A stretch of DNA of 64,000 nucleotides, taken from the NCBI RefSeq assembly GCF_001039005.1, contig NZ_LDWR01000019.1:1-64000 (forward strand). Reading direction: 5' to 3'. The position numbers were made by a program, and so were the translations under genes. A model generated the notes under the pieces. That model was given only the letters and a program-made list of their open reading frames with translations. It made no database searches and was not told the origin of the DNA. Origin of the DNA: Burkholderia cepacia (lineage in GTDB: Bacteria > Pseudomonadota > Gammaproteobacteria > Burkholderiales > Burkholderiaceae). Shown in pieces: positions 1 through 8,810 of the stretch. Numbering within the stretch: the first letter of the stretch is position 1; every line of letters starts with the position of its first letter.

Positions 1-2
1 GC

Positions 3-1067
3 CTGCGCGTCGGGCTGTTCGAGCGGCGCGACTGCGGCGCGCAGGCGAGCGGCGTGAACTACGGCGGCGTGCGCTGCCAGGGCCGCCCGGCCGAGCAATT
101 GCCGCTCGCGCTGCGTGCGCGGCGCATCTGGGATCGCCTGCCCGAGCTGATCGGCATCGACGGCGAATTCGTCATGTCGGGCCACTTGCGGCTCGCGCGC
201 AGCGACGCCGATCTCGACGCGCTCGACGCCTACGCTACGCTCGCCGGCGAGCACGGCTTGCCGCTGCAGGTGATGCGCGGCGACGCGTTCCGCCGTCGTT
301 ATCCGTGGCTCGGCCGCGCGGCGCTCGGCGGCTCGCTGTGTGAAACCGACGGACATGCGAACCCGCGCCTCGTGTCGCCCGCGTTCGCACGTGCTGCCCG
401 CGCGGCCGGTGCGGACGTGTTCGAGCACACCAGCGTCGAAGACGTCCGCCACGACGGCACGCGCTTCCACTTTCTCGCGGGCGGCCGCGCATGCACCGCG
501 ACGTGGCTGATCAACTCGGCCGGCGCCTGGGCCAACACGATCGCCGAGCGGTTCGGCGAAGCCGTGCCGATGGAGCCGATCTATCCGAACATGTGGGTCA
601 CCGAACCACTGCCGCCGTTCATCACGCACAACCTCGGCGTGTACGGCGGCGGCGTGTACGCGCGGCAGGTGGCGCGCGGCAACTGCGTGATCGGCGGCGG
701 GCGCGGCCGTGGCGACGGCGAATTCGGCCAGCCGTCGGTCGATACGACGCGCGCGGCGATGCGCGATGCGTGCGCACTGCTGCCCGCGTTGCGCGACGCG
801 TTGCTGATCCGCACATGGAGCGGCGTCGAAGGCTGCACGCCCGACCACAACCCGATCATCGGCGCGAGCGGCACGACGCCGCGCCTGCTGCATGCGTTCG
901 GTTTTTCCGGCGGCGGCTTCCTGCTCGCGCCGGGTGTCGGCGACGTGCTCGCCGATCTCGTCACGACCGGCGAAACCGCCACGCCCCTGACTGCCTTCTC
1001 GATCGGCCGCTTTGCCCCGCAAGCCGCGCCGGCCGCCCCCTTCCCCCAAGAGGAGACCTCTCGATGA
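3..1067 (+). CDS. FAD-dependent oxidoreductase, DAO family (5' end outside window)
   Basis: The reading frame is open from the first bases of the window, so the N-terminal dinucleotide-binding motif lies upstream and only about 354 residues are visible. The visible part starts in the conserved stretch before GVNYGG, and the C-terminal part has GVEGCTPDHNPIIG and GFSGGGFLLAPG, typical of glycine/D-amino-acid oxidase-like flavoproteins (DAO family). Such enzymes oxidise the C-N bond of amino acids or secondary amines; the substrate cannot be read from sequence. The stop overlaps the start of the next gene as ATGA, so translation is probably coupled to the binding protein, suggesting oxidation of the compound that is imported. 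A GTG at 54 is internal and is not the true start. Confidence 0.85.
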   Translation: MRVGLFERRDCGAQASGVNYGGVRCQGRPAEQLPLALRARRIWDRLPELIGIDGEFVMSGHLRLARSDADLDALDAYATLAGEHGLPLQVMRGDAFRRRYPWLGRAALGGSLCETDGHANPRLVSPAFARAARAAGADVFEHTSVEDVRHDGTRFHFLAGGRACTATWLINSAGAWANTIAERFGEAVPMEPIYPNMWVTEPLPPFITHNLGVYGGGVYARQVARGNCVIGGGRGRGDGEFGQPSVDTTRAAMRDACALLPALRDALLIRTWSGVEGCTPDHNPIIGASGTTPRLLHAFGFSGGGFLLAPGVGDVLADLVTTGETATPLTAFSIGRFAPQAAPAAPFPQEETSR

Positions 1068-2110
1068 AACTGCTCGGAACGATCGCGGCCGCAGCCGCAC
1101 TCTGCATGGCCGGCGTCAGCGCGCCCGCGTGCGCGCAAACGAAGACGATCTACGTCGGCATGAACGGCGGCCCGATGGAAAAGGCCTATACGAGCCAGGT
1201 GCTGCCCGACTTCGAGAAGGCAAACAACGTGAAGGTCGTCGTCGTGCCCGGCACGTCGTCGGACGTGCTCGCGAAGCTGCTCGCGAACCGCAACAAGCCG
1301 CAGATTCACGTTGCGTTCCTCGACGACGGCGTGATGGCGCGCGCGGTCAGCCTCGGCGTGTGCCAGAAGCTCGACGATACGCCGGTGCTGAAGGAGCTGT
1401 ATCCGTTCGCGCGGATGAAGGACGATGTCGGCGCGGGCGTGCAGCTCGGGATGACCGGCATCGCGTACAACAAGAAGCTGTTCGCGGAAAAGGGCTGGAC
1501 GCCGCCGACGTCGTGGATGGATTTCGCCGATCCGAAATACAAGGGCAAGGTCGTGTTCCAGTCGGCGTCGAGCAGCACGTTCGGGCTGCACGGCTTCCTT
1601 GCGATCAACCGGCTGCTCGGCGGCAACGAGCAGAACGTCGAGCCCGGCTTCAGCAAGTGGGCAAGCACGGTCGGGCCGAACGTCGTCGAGTACATCCCGA
1701 ACTCGGCGAAGATCTCCGAGATGGTGCAGACCGGCGAAGCCGGCCTGTTCCCGCTCACGCCGACCGGTGTCGGCGACCTGCAGGACAAGGGCATTCCGGT
1801 CGCGTATGCGAACCCGAAGGAAGGCCCCGTGCTGCTGCTCGTCGACCTGTGCGTGGTCGCGAACAATCCCGATCCGCAGCTGGCGCAAAAGCTCGCGCAG
1901 TTCCTGTTGTCCGCACCCGCGCAGACGAAGGCCGCCGAGGCCGGCAAGCAGATCCCGACCAACCGGCTCGCGAAGATGCCCGCGGCGATGCAGCAAAGCC
2001 TCGGCAATGTCGACGATCTCGTGCGCAAGGTGACGGTGGTCGACTGGACCGCGATCAACGCACGCCGCGCGCAGTGGGATACGCGCTGGAACCGGCAGAT
2101 CGAGCGCTGA
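1064..2110 (+). CDS. ABC transporter periplasmic substrate-binding protein (family 1, polyamine/iron type)
   Basis: 348 residues. The N-terminus is a cleavable signal peptide (MKLLG, hydrophobic alanine-rich core, cleavage likely after PACA), placing the protein in the periplasm. The body fits extracellular solute-binding family 1 (PotD/AfuA-like): IYVGMNGG at the mature N-terminus, TGIAYNKKLFAEKGWTPPTSW in the hinge region and PKYKGKV after it. It would deliver a small solute to an inner-membrane ABC permease; permease and ATPase genes are not in the window and may lie upstream. The start ATG at 1064 overlaps the stop of the flavoenzyme. A 7-bp inverted repeat follows the stop. The ligand is unknown; an amine or amino-acid derivative would fit the neighbouring oxidase. 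Confidence 0.88.
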   Translation: MKLLGTIAAAAALCMAGVSAPACAQTKTIYVGMNGGPMEKAYTSQVLPDFEKANNVKVVVVPGTSSDVLAKLLANRNKPQIHVAFLDDGVMARAVSLGVCQKLDDTPVLKELYPFARMKDDVGAGVQLGMTGIAYNKKLFAEKGWTPPTSWMDFADPKYKGKVVFQSASSSTFGLHGFLAINRLLGGNEQNVEPGFSKWASTVGPNVVEYIPNSAKISEMVQTGEAGLFPLTPTGVGDLQDKGIPVAYANPKEGPVLLLVDLCVVANNPDPQLAQKLAQFLLSAPAQTKAAEAGKQIPTNRLAKMPAAMQQSLGNVDDLVRKVTVVDWTAINARRAQWDTRWNRQIER

Positions 2111-2111
2111 T

Positions 2112-2127
2112 CCCGCACGGGTGCGGG
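2112..2127. terminator. Hairpin between convergent genes
   Basis: CCCGCAC, GG, GTGCGGG forms a GC-only stem directly after the binding-protein stop and before the end of the convergent serine-hydrolase gene. There is no T-run on either strand, so it is only a weak terminator candidate. Confidence 0.3.
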
Positions 2128-2137
2128 CGCGGGTGCG

Positions 2138-3469
2138 TTACCGCAGCCGCTCGGCGAGCGCGCGCGCAACCATGTTCAGCGCGTCGCCGCGTTCGAGCGC
2201 GGCGCGCGGCCGGGCGGCGTCGCCGTGCGCATCGAGCGCACGCGGCGCGAAGTCCGGCGACGACGAGAACTTGACGATCGTCAGTGCGGTCTTCGGATCG
2301 ACGAGGATCGACTGGCCGAAGCGCCCCGCCGCCGCGAACGAGCCGTCGCCGTCGTTCACCTGATACCAGTAGTCGCGATACGCATCACCGTCCTTGCCGG
2401 GCACGACGTTGCCCTTCGCGAACAGCGCCGCGTTGTGCGCGGGCTGCAGCGCCGCGCGGATCGTTGCGGCGGGCAGCGTGCCCGGCGCGCCGCCGAACCC
2501 GGTGCGCACGCGCTCCGCGAAGCGCGCGGCATCGCGCAACGTCGTGTACAGCCCGCCGCTCGCCATCGCCATCGCGTTGCGGTCCACGGCGACGTATGCA
2601 TCGTCTTCCGCGAAATCGCGCCACAGCCACCGCTCGACCAGCGCGCTCCACGACTGCCCCGTCGCGCGCTGCATCGCCCACGCAACGGCTTCCGGCGAGC
2701 CGTTCTGGTAGAACCACAGGCTGCCCGGCGCCACGTCCGGCACACGCCGCACGGTCTGCAGGAACTCGACGATGCTGGCCGGCGCGCCTTCGCGGTGCGG
2801 CACCAGCCCGACGGCGCCGAACAGGCCGAGATCGGGCGGCACGCCCGGCGTATAGGCGGTGGGTACTTCCATGTCCAGGTTCTGCTGCAGCGTCGCGGTG
2901 CCGAACGGCGTATCGGCCAGTTCCGGCACCGTGCGCGACAGCGGCGCGCCCGCATCGAGCACACCGGATTCGATCATCTGCGCGGCCAGCAGGCCCGTCA
3001 CCGATTTCGTCATCGACGCCCATGCGTGCGGCTGATCGGGCCGGAAACCGTCGAAATACCGCTCGTAGATGATCCGGCCGCGCTGCACGACGATGAAGCC
3101 GTCGGTATGGGTCGCGCGCAGGTATGCATCGAGCGTCAGCGTCTCGCCGCCGATCGTGACGGGCAGCGCGTCGAGACCGGGCGCCGGGTGCTCGGGGAGC
3201 GGCATCGGCGCGGCCGCATGCCGGATGCCGGCCGTCGGCGCGAGCAGCCGCGTGTTGCTCAGCGCCCAGCGCAGTCGCGCCGGAGTGAACGCATTCGCCT
3301 TGTTGACGGCCTGCTCGGCCGGCGGCGGAAAGCCCTGCATCACGCCCGGCGCGGCGACGTCGGTCGCGGCGGGCGCGGTCGCGGCGAGCGCGAGCCCGCC
3401 GGCGAGCACGAAGGTGCCGGCCAGCCGGCGGGTGCGCCGGGTCGCCGAAAAGCGTCGATGAATTCGCAT
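2138..3469 (-). CDS. Secreted serine hydrolase, beta-lactamase class C family
   Basis: 443 residues from the ATG at 3469. The frame is open further upstream, but MRIHRR begins a good signal peptide (basic residues, then a hydrophobic core to about residue 30, ending near APA). Active-site motifs of the class C/penicillin-binding fold are present: S152-M-T-K155 (nucleophile and base) and Y253-Q-N255. The conserved GFIVVQRGRIIYERYF stretch precedes the SxxK, as in 6-aminohexanoate-dimer hydrolase and EstB-type esterases. Probably a periplasmic esterase or amidase rather than a true beta-lactamase, since the family is mostly non-antibiotic hydrolases. It stands alone, convergent with the upstream binding-protein gene and 47 bp downstream of the BON gene. 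Confidence 0.85.
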   Translation of the reverse strand: MRIHRRFSATRRTRRLAGTFVLAGGLALAATAPAATDVAAPGVMQGFPPPAEQAVNKANAFTPARLRWALSNTRLLAPTAGIRHAAAPMPLPEHPAPGLDALPVTIGGETLTLDAYLRATHTDGFIVVQRGRIIYERYFDGFRPDQPHAWASMTKSVTGLLAAQMIESGVLDAGAPLSRTVPELADTPFGTATLQQNLDMEVPTAYTPGVPPDLGLFGAVGLVPHREGAPASIVEFLQTVRRVPDVAPGSLWFYQNGSPEAVAWAMQRATGQSWSALVERWLWRDFAEDDAYVAVDRNAMAMASGGLYTTLRDAARFAERVRTGFGGAPGTLPAATIRAALQPAHNAALFAKGNVVPGKDGDAYRDYWYQVNDGDGSFAAAGRFGQSILVDPKTALTIVKFSSSPDFAPRALDAHGDAARPRAALERGDALNMVARALAERLR

Positions 3470-3516
3470 CGGGTCATGCCTCGTAGTGAAAAGTGACCGG
3501 GCGACGTGCCCGGCAA

Positions 3517-3906
3517 TCAGGGTTGCTGGCCGTCGATTCGCAACAGGTTCGACACCGACGCGACACCATCGACGCGCCGCGCGGCCGCCGCCGCGAGATT
3601 CACCTGGTTCGTATCCGTGACCGAGCCGGCCAGCGTCACGTTGCCGTCGCGCACCCGCACGAGGATGCGCGTCGCGTTCAGGTTTTTGGTGCGTGCGAGC
3701 GCCGTGCCGACGCGGCGTTGCAGCTTGCGGTCGGCTGCCTTGCGTTGTGCCGGCGACAGGCCGGCCGGCGCAGACGCCTGCGCAGATTCCTGCACGGGCG
3801 TCGATGACGGGGCCGCCGTGCTCGCGGCATCGGATTGCGCATGGGCGGCGACGGTGCAGCATGCAGCCATCAGCAGCCCCGCGGCAAGTCGGGATGAAGT
3901 ACGCAT
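3517..3906 (-). CDS. Exported BON-domain protein (copy 1)
   Basis: 129 residues: a signal peptide ending about AAHAQS, a low-complexity Ala/Ser/Pro linker (residues 25-50), then one BON domain (about 60-125) with the LxxRVGTAL, VRVRDGNVTLAGSV and RRVDGVASVSNLL pattern of OsmY-like domains. BON domains bind phospholipid and envelope surfaces; there is no enzymatic motif. It lies 38 bp downstream of a porin gene on the same strand. A clear paralogue with the same linker and domain lies at 58507-58887, also directly downstream of a porin, so the pair behaves as a module. A role in porin placement or outer-membrane stability is inference. Confidence 0.82.
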   Translation of the reverse strand: MRTSSRLAAGLLMAACCTVAAHAQSDAASTAAPSSTPVQESAQASAPAGLSPAQRKAADRKLQRRVGTALARTKNLNATRILVRVRDGNVTLAGSVTDTNQVNLAAAAARRVDGVASVSNLLRIDGQQP

Positions 3907-3944
3907 GATCGAATCACACTCCGGAAAAACGGTTGAAGGAAACC

Positions 3945-5003
3945 TCAGAACTGCGTCATCAGGCCGATCGACACGCCGGTCGTCGCGCTCGCGCCGCGCC
4001 GCAGGTTCAGCGCCGCGATCGTCGCGGGGTCGCGCATGTAAGCGCCGGTCATCCCGTTGCGGTCGACTTCGACATACAGCTCGGTGCGCTTCGACAGGAA
4101 GTACTCGGCGATCGCATAGGTCGTCAGCTTGTGGCCGTCCGCGCCCGACGCGTTGCCGAGATTGCGCGCGCGGTCGTAGAACGCGGCCGCGCTCAACTGC
4201 ACCGCCGGCAGCGGCTGCACGACGATGCCGAACGACGGGATGTCGTCACGCCGCGACGGCGCGCCGGCCTTGTTCGCGGTCACGTTCAGCGACGCATAGC
4301 TCAGGTAGAAGCGTGCGCGGCCGAGCTGCAGCGTGCCGCCCGCCTGGATCGTCTGCGCCGATTGCGAGCCGTCGGGGCTGTACGTCTTCGCGTACGACGC
4401 GCCGCCCATCAGGTCGGCCAGCGTATACATCGCGGCCGCCGAATAGTTGGTGCCCGCGCGCGATGCGCCCGCGACGCCGCCCGGCGAATAGCTCGCGCCG
4501 ACACGCAACCCGCCCGCCTGCCCGAGATACTTGATCGTGTTGTTGAAACGCGAATCGAGCGTGAAGAAGTTGCCGTCGAACAACACGCCCGGCTCGACCG
4601 CGAGCGACTGCCCGCGCCCGCCGAGCGGATCGAGCGCGATGCCGAGATCCTCGGCCGCGTTGAACTGGCGGCCGAGCGTCACGCGGCCGAAATCGCCCGA
4701 CAGGCCGACATACGCGGCCTGCGAGAACAGCGTGCCGGCTGTCTTCACCGCGCCGGTGCCGCTGTTGAACGCGCCATCGAGCACGAACAGCGCCTTCAGC
4801 CCGCCGCCGAGATCCTCCTTGCCGCGCAGGCCGAACTCGTTGCCCGCGATGATGTTGTTGTTGAAGCCGACCTGACTGCCGCCCGGCAAGCCGTTGACCC
4901 AGCGCACGCCGCCGCCGATCCGGCCGAACAGCGTCACGCTGGACTGCGCGTGCGCGGCCCCCGAAAGCGCGCCGATCAGCGCCGCTACCATCACCTTTCT
5001 CAT
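3945..5003 (-). CDS. Trimeric outer-membrane porin, OmpC/OpcP type (copy 1)
   Basis: 352 residues with a signal peptide (MRKVMVAALIGALSGAAHA), the mature start QSSVTLFGRIGGG typical of Burkholderia porins, the internal motif GLRGKEDLGGGLKALF and a C-terminal phenylalanine (VSIGLMTQF) needed for beta-barrel assembly. It should form a 16-strand diffusion channel. It follows the MFS permease gene at 5114-6433 by 110 bp and precedes the BON gene, so it may be the outer-membrane entry port for the substrate of the CoA-ligase operon. The closest relative in the window is the porin at 58955-60016; the porin at 17179 is more distant. Confidence 0.92.
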   Translation of the reverse strand: MRKVMVAALIGALSGAAHAQSSVTLFGRIGGGVRWVNGLPGGSQVGFNNNIIAGNEFGLRGKEDLGGGLKALFVLDGAFNSGTGAVKTAGTLFSQAAYVGLSGDFGRVTLGRQFNAAEDLGIALDPLGGRGQSLAVEPGVLFDGNFFTLDSRFNNTIKYLGQAGGLRVGASYSPGGVAGASRAGTNYSAAAMYTLADLMGGASYAKTYSPDGSQSAQTIQAGGTLQLGRARFYLSYASLNVTANKAGAPSRRDDIPSFGIVVQPLPAVQLSAAAFYDRARNLGNASGADGHKLTTYAIAEYFLSKRTELYVEVDRNGMTGAYMRDPATIAALNLRRGASATTGVSIGLMTQF

Positions 5004-5049
5004 GCGTCTCCTCCTTGTTGTCGAATCGTCTCTTTTCTTGCTTCCCTGC

Positions 5050-5065
5050 TAATCGATAAGGATTA
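5050..5065. promoter_or_regulatory. Inverted repeat upstream of porin copy 1, sharing TAATCCTTAT with porin copy 2
   Basis: TAATC, GATAAG, GATTA lies 47-62 bp upstream of the porin start. The minus strand contains TAATCCTTAT, the same ten bases found at 60037-60046 upstream of the paralogous porin. Possible operator of a shared regulator. Confidence 0.4.
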
Positions 5066-5113
5066 CTGCACTTCACGAATGCTCGTCTTTCCGGAACGGC
5101 CGATGCCGTGGCG

Positions 5114-6433
5114 TCAGCCGCGCGACTCGCGCATCGCGCCCGGCGTGTCGTGCGGCCGTTGCGCCAGACGGCGCAGCGATCGCTGCGGATCGAGGCACAG
5201 CACGCCGAGCGCGCCGCACAGCACAAGCACCACGCCGCATACGAGGCTCGCCTGCTCGAAACCACGTGCAGTCGACGCGCCGGCCGCCTCGATCAGCATG
5301 CCCGTCACGATCGGCGCGCCGAGGCCCGCGAGCGACGCGAAGCCGTTGCTGAGCGCGAGCACGCCGCCGCGCTGCGCGTCGGGCGTGACTTCGGCCAGCA
5401 TCGCCGGGCCGATCGAATACATCGTCAGCGTCATCCCGCTGCCGAGCGTCAGCGCCGTGAGCTTCGCCGCGCGCGGCAAGTCCGGCAGCGCGAGCGCCGC
5501 CAGCAGCAGCCCCGCGATCGCCAGCGTCGTCGCGACGAACACGCCGCGCCCGTAGCGCGACGGCACGCCGCGCGCGAGCAGCACCTGCGACAGCCACGCC
5601 AGCGCGAGGCTGAGCGGCGAAGTCGTCGCGACGAACAGCGCGAACATCCGTCCCGCCGCATGCGGCTCGAAACCGAGCCCGAGCTGCAGATAGGCCGGCA
5701 TCCACGTCAGGCTCATCGCCAGGATCCAGTTCGCCGCGAAATGCCCGAGGAAATTGCCGATCACCGTGCGATCGGTCAGCAGCAGCCCGTACGGCACGCG
5801 TTCGTCGCGCGCGATGCCAGCCGTGCCCGCGACGCGGCCGCCGCGCACGAGCGTGCCCTCCTCGCCGCATGCGGCCCATGCGACGCACCACAACGCCCCA
5901 AGCGCCGCGAGCAACGCGAAGTTCGCGCGCCAGCCCCAGTGCGTCGTCACGACCGGAATCGACAGGCCGGCGATCAGCATGCCAAGCGCGCTGCCCTGAT
6001 GCAGCAGTGCGACCGGCAGGTTGCGCCGCGCATCCGGAAACCACTTGTACAGCGCATGCACGGCGACCGGAGACGCGGGCCCCTCGCCCGCGCCGAGCAG
6101 CACGCGGCACGCGATCACGACCCAGATCGACCCCGCGACCAGCATCGGCAACTGCAGCACCGACCACGCGGCCGCCATCCCGAACAGCAGCCACTTCGCC
6201 GGCCAACGGTTCGCGGCGATGCCGCCCGCGACGGCCGCGACCGCGAACAGCCAGTTGAGGCTGCCGCCGATCAGGCCGAACTGTGTCGGGCTCAGGTGCA
6301 GCTCGCGCATCATCGGCACCGACACGAGCCCGAGCGCCACCTTGTCGAGAAAATTCACCAGCATCATCAGCGCGAGCATGATCGCGATCGACCATGCCCG
6401 TGCCGGGCGGTATTGCGTGTCGCCTGTCGTCAT
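5114..6433 (-). CDS. MFS transporter, anion:cation symporter-like
   Basis: 439 residues with about 12 hydrophobic segments. TM1 starts near residue 14 (AWSIAIMLALMMLVNFLDKV), and FLDK followed by LSPTQFGLIGG matches the ACS family and related organic-acid permeases. It should import a carboxylate with protons. It lies 42 bp downstream of the CoA-transferase gene on the same strand, so it is likely part of the ligase/dehydrogenase/CoA-transferase operon and supplies its substrate. The specificity cannot be read. Confidence 0.88.
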   Translation of the reverse strand: MTTGDTQYRPARAWSIAIMLALMMLVNFLDKVALGLVSVPMMRELHLSPTQFGLIGGSLNWLFAVAAVAGGIAANRWPAKWLLFGMAAAWSVLQLPMLVAGSIWVVIACRVLLGAGEGPASPVAVHALYKWFPDARRNLPVALLHQGSALGMLIAGLSIPVVTTHWGWRANFALLAALGALWCVAWAACGEEGTLVRGGRVAGTAGIARDERVPYGLLLTDRTVIGNFLGHFAANWILAMSLTWMPAYLQLGLGFEPHAAGRMFALFVATTSPLSLALAWLSQVLLARGVPSRYGRGVFVATTLAIAGLLLAALALPDLPRAAKLTALTLGSGMTLTMYSIGPAMLAEVTPDAQRGGVLALSNGFASLAGLGAPIVTGMLIEAAGASTARGFEQASLVCGVVLVLCGALGVLCLDPQRSLRRLAQRPHDTPGAMRESRG

Positions 6434-6475
6434 CCGTGTCTCCGTGTTGTCTGTCAGGGCCGTCGTGCGCGGCCG

Positions 6476-7612
6476 CTACGCGTCGTGCTCGCCCAAGCCC
6501 GGCACGTGGTCGTCGCCGTCCGGCAGCCCCAGCGAGAACTTCACCGGAAAGCGCACGGCGAGCGCCCCGTCGATCTCGTGGGCGACGCCGCGCGCACGCA
6601 CGTGCGGATCGGCGAACAACTCGTCCGGGTCCAGGAGCGGCGACACCGGCAGGTCGAACCCGCGCAGCGCGCGCATCCAGTCGTCCAGCGTGCGGCTCGC
6701 GAATACCGACTTCAGCAGCTCGCTGACTTCGCGCTTGTGCCGCTGCCGGCCGATGCGATGTACAAAACGCAGATCGCGCAGCGCGGGGAACGCGTCGCCG
6801 AGCGCATCGCCCAGCGTCATCCAGAACTTGTCCTCGAGGATGCCGAGCGCGAGATGGCGTCCGTCCGCCGTCTCGAACAGGTCGTTGTCGGGCATCACCC
6901 ATGGCGCATCGGACGGCGCTGCGCGATGCGCGCGCGACGCCCATGCGGCGGGCGCCGTCCATGCGAGCGTCGCGTCGTGGATCGATACATCGAGGTGCTG
7001 GCCGCGGCCGTTCGCACGCGCGCTCGTCACGGCCACCGACAGCGCCAGCGCTGCATGCATCGCGGCCGCGTAGTCCGCGAGCCGCACGCGCGGCCGCCCG
7101 ACCACGTCGTCGACCTGCGCCGGGACCGCCCAATAGCCGGCTTCCGCGAGGAAATTCAAATCGTGGCCGGGGCGTGCCGCGTTCGGGCCATCCTGCCCGT
7201 AGCCCGAAATCGAGCACATCACGATGCGCGGGTTGATGCGCGCGAGCGTGTCGTAGCCGATCCCGAGGCGCGCCATCACGCCGGGCCGGAAGCCTTCGAC
7301 GACGGCGTCGGTGCGGCGCACGAGATCGAGAAAGCGGTCGCGATCCGCCGGCGCCTTCAGGTCGAGCGCGACCGACCGCTTGCCGCGGTTGAACTGCGCG
7401 AACACGGCGTCGCCGAGCAGGCGCGACGCGTCACCGGTGAGCGGCGGCTCGATCTTGACGACGTCGGCGCCGAGTTGCCGAAGCAGCGCGCACGCATGCG
7501 GGCCCGGCAGCAGTTGGCTCAGGTCCAGGATCGTCACGTCGTTCAGGCACGACCACGCGGGTTTCGCGTGCGGCTGCGCCGGTTCGTCGGCGCGCGGGTC
7601 ATCGATCGTCAT
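6476..7612 (-). CDS. CaiB/BaiF-type (class III) CoA-transferase
   Basis: 378 residues. Family features in order: VTILDLSQLLPGPHA near residue 27, GADVVKIEPP at about 48, the FNRGKRSVALDLK segment at 74-86, and GYGQDGPNAARPGHD, where D151 aligns with the catalytic aspartate that forms the acyl-CoA anhydride. It moves CoA between organic acids. Only 3 bp separate it from the acyl-CoA dehydrogenase gene upstream, so the two are co-translated. With the AMP-dependent ligase upstream, this recalls the CaiA-CaiB-CaiC set of carnitine metabolism, but an MFS permease replaces CaiT and no CaiD is present, so carnitine is not implied. Confidence 0.9.
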   Translation of the reverse strand: MTIDDPRADEPAQPHAKPAWSCLNDVTILDLSQLLPGPHACALLRQLGADVVKIEPPLTGDASRLLGDAVFAQFNRGKRSVALDLKAPADRDRFLDLVRRTDAVVEGFRPGVMARLGIGYDTLARINPRIVMCSISGYGQDGPNAARPGHDLNFLAEAGYWAVPAQVDDVVGRPRVRLADYAAAMHAALALSVAVTSARANGRGQHLDVSIHDATLAWTAPAAWASRAHRAAPSDAPWVMPDNDLFETADGRHLALGILEDKFWMTLGDALGDAFPALRDLRFVHRIGRQRHKREVSELLKSVFASRTLDDWMRALRGFDLPVSPLLDPDELFADPHVRARGVAHEIDGALAVRFPVKFSLGLPDGDDHVPGLGEHDA

Positions 7613-7615
7613 CGC

Positions 7616-8797
7616 TCACGCTCCCGCGCCGGCCGGTTCGAGAATCGCCTTCGCGATCGTGTTGCGCTGGATCTCGCTCGTGCCGGTCAGGATCCGGAAC
7701 ATCCGCAGCTTGCGGAAGGTCTGCTCGACCGGATGGCCGCGCGTCACGCCGACGTTGCCGTGAATCTGCACGGCCTTGTCCGCGACTTCGAAGCAGCGCT
7801 CCGACACGAACAGCTTGCACGCGGCGGCCGCCATCCGCAGGTCGGCGCCCGCGTCGGCGAGCATGGCCGTGTGCGCGATCATGCTCTCGCACGCCCACAG
7901 CGCGGCGGCCATGTCGGCGAGCATGTGCTGGATCGCCTGAAAGCGCGCGATCGGGCCGCCGAACTGCCGGCGCGTGCGCGCGTAGTCGAGCGATGCGCGG
8001 TAAGCCGACATCGCGAGGCCGAGCATCGTCGGGCAATGCAGCAGCCGGTTCACGTTGATCCGCGACATGCCGAGCTTGAAGCCGTTGCCGACGCCGCCGA
8101 ACACGTTCTCGCGCGGCACGCGCACGTTGTCGAAACGGATGTCCGCATCGATGTGCTGGCCCGACATCGGCACGTATTCGTGCTCGACGGTGACGCCCGG
8201 CAGGTCGAGATCGACGAGCACCGCCGTGATCTGCGGCGGCGTCGCGGTCGCGTCGGTCACGCACATCACGATCGCGAAATCGGCGAACGGTGCGCCGCTG
8301 ATGTAGTGCTTCGTGCCGTTGATCACGAGCGAGTCGCCGTCCTCGGTCGCGCTCGTGCTGATGCTCATCGCGTCCGAGCCCGAATGCGGTTCGGTCAGCG
8401 CGAAGCAGGTTGATTTCTCGCCGCGCATCACCGGCTTGAAATAGCGTTCGAGCTGCGCGGGCGTCGCGTACTTCAGCATGTTGCCGACGCGCGGCGGCCC
8501 GCCCAGTTCGCCGAGCACGTGCGGCGCAAGCGCCGCGCCCGATGCGGCGAGGTCGGCCTTCAGCGCGCAGGTCTCGACGATCGACAGGCCCTTGCCGCCG
8601 AGCGCGACGGGCAGGCTCGCGGTGTAGAAGCCGAGTTCGGACGAGCGTCGCCACACGCGGCGCAGCACGTCGCGCGGCCACACGGCTTCGGAGTCGAGCC
8701 GCAGCTCGCGCTCGATCGGGCGCAATTCGTCGTCGACGAAGCGCAGCACGGCCGCGCGCAGCGCGACGAATTCGGGGCGGTCCAGATGATCGAACAT
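7616..8797 (-). CDS. Acyl-CoA dehydrogenase
   Basis: 393 residues. The flavin-contacting segment CFALTEPHSGSDAM lies near residues 130-145, and the C-terminal QIHGNVGVTRGHPVEQ followed by GTSEIQRNTIAKAIL is the standard family tail. FAD-dependent alpha,beta-oxidation of a CoA thioester made by the neighbouring ligase or CoA-transferase is expected, with electrons passed to ETF. The gene lies 13 bp downstream of the ligase gene and 3 bp upstream of the CoA-transferase gene. The length is normal for the family and no key region is missing. Confidence 0.92.
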   Translation of the reverse strand: MFDHLDRPEFVALRAAVLRFVDDELRPIERELRLDSEAVWPRDVLRRVWRRSSELGFYTASLPVALGGKGLSIVETCALKADLAASGAALAPHVLGELGGPPRVGNMLKYATPAQLERYFKPVMRGEKSTCFALTEPHSGSDAMSISTSATEDGDSLVINGTKHYISGAPFADFAIVMCVTDATATPPQITAVLVDLDLPGVTVEHEYVPMSGQHIDADIRFDNVRVPRENVFGGVGNGFKLGMSRINVNRLLHCPTMLGLAMSAYRASLDYARTRRQFGGPIARFQAIQHMLADMAAALWACESMIAHTAMLADAGADLRMAAAACKLFVSERCFEVADKAVQIHGNVGVTRGHPVEQTFRKLRMFRILTGTSEIQRNTIAKAILEPAGAGA

Positions 8798-8810
8798 GGT
8801 GGTGTCTCCT

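Noticed and set aside
2138-3862. Longer start for the serine hydrolase
   Set aside because: The extension runs through the BON gene on the same strand in another frame and lacks family similarity; the signal peptide begins at 3469.
5108-8413. A 1101-codon open frame on the plus strand
   Set aside because: It lies opposite the MFS, CoA-transferase and dehydrogenase genes and is Arg/His-rich with no family similarity, a typical antisense shadow in GC-rich DNA.
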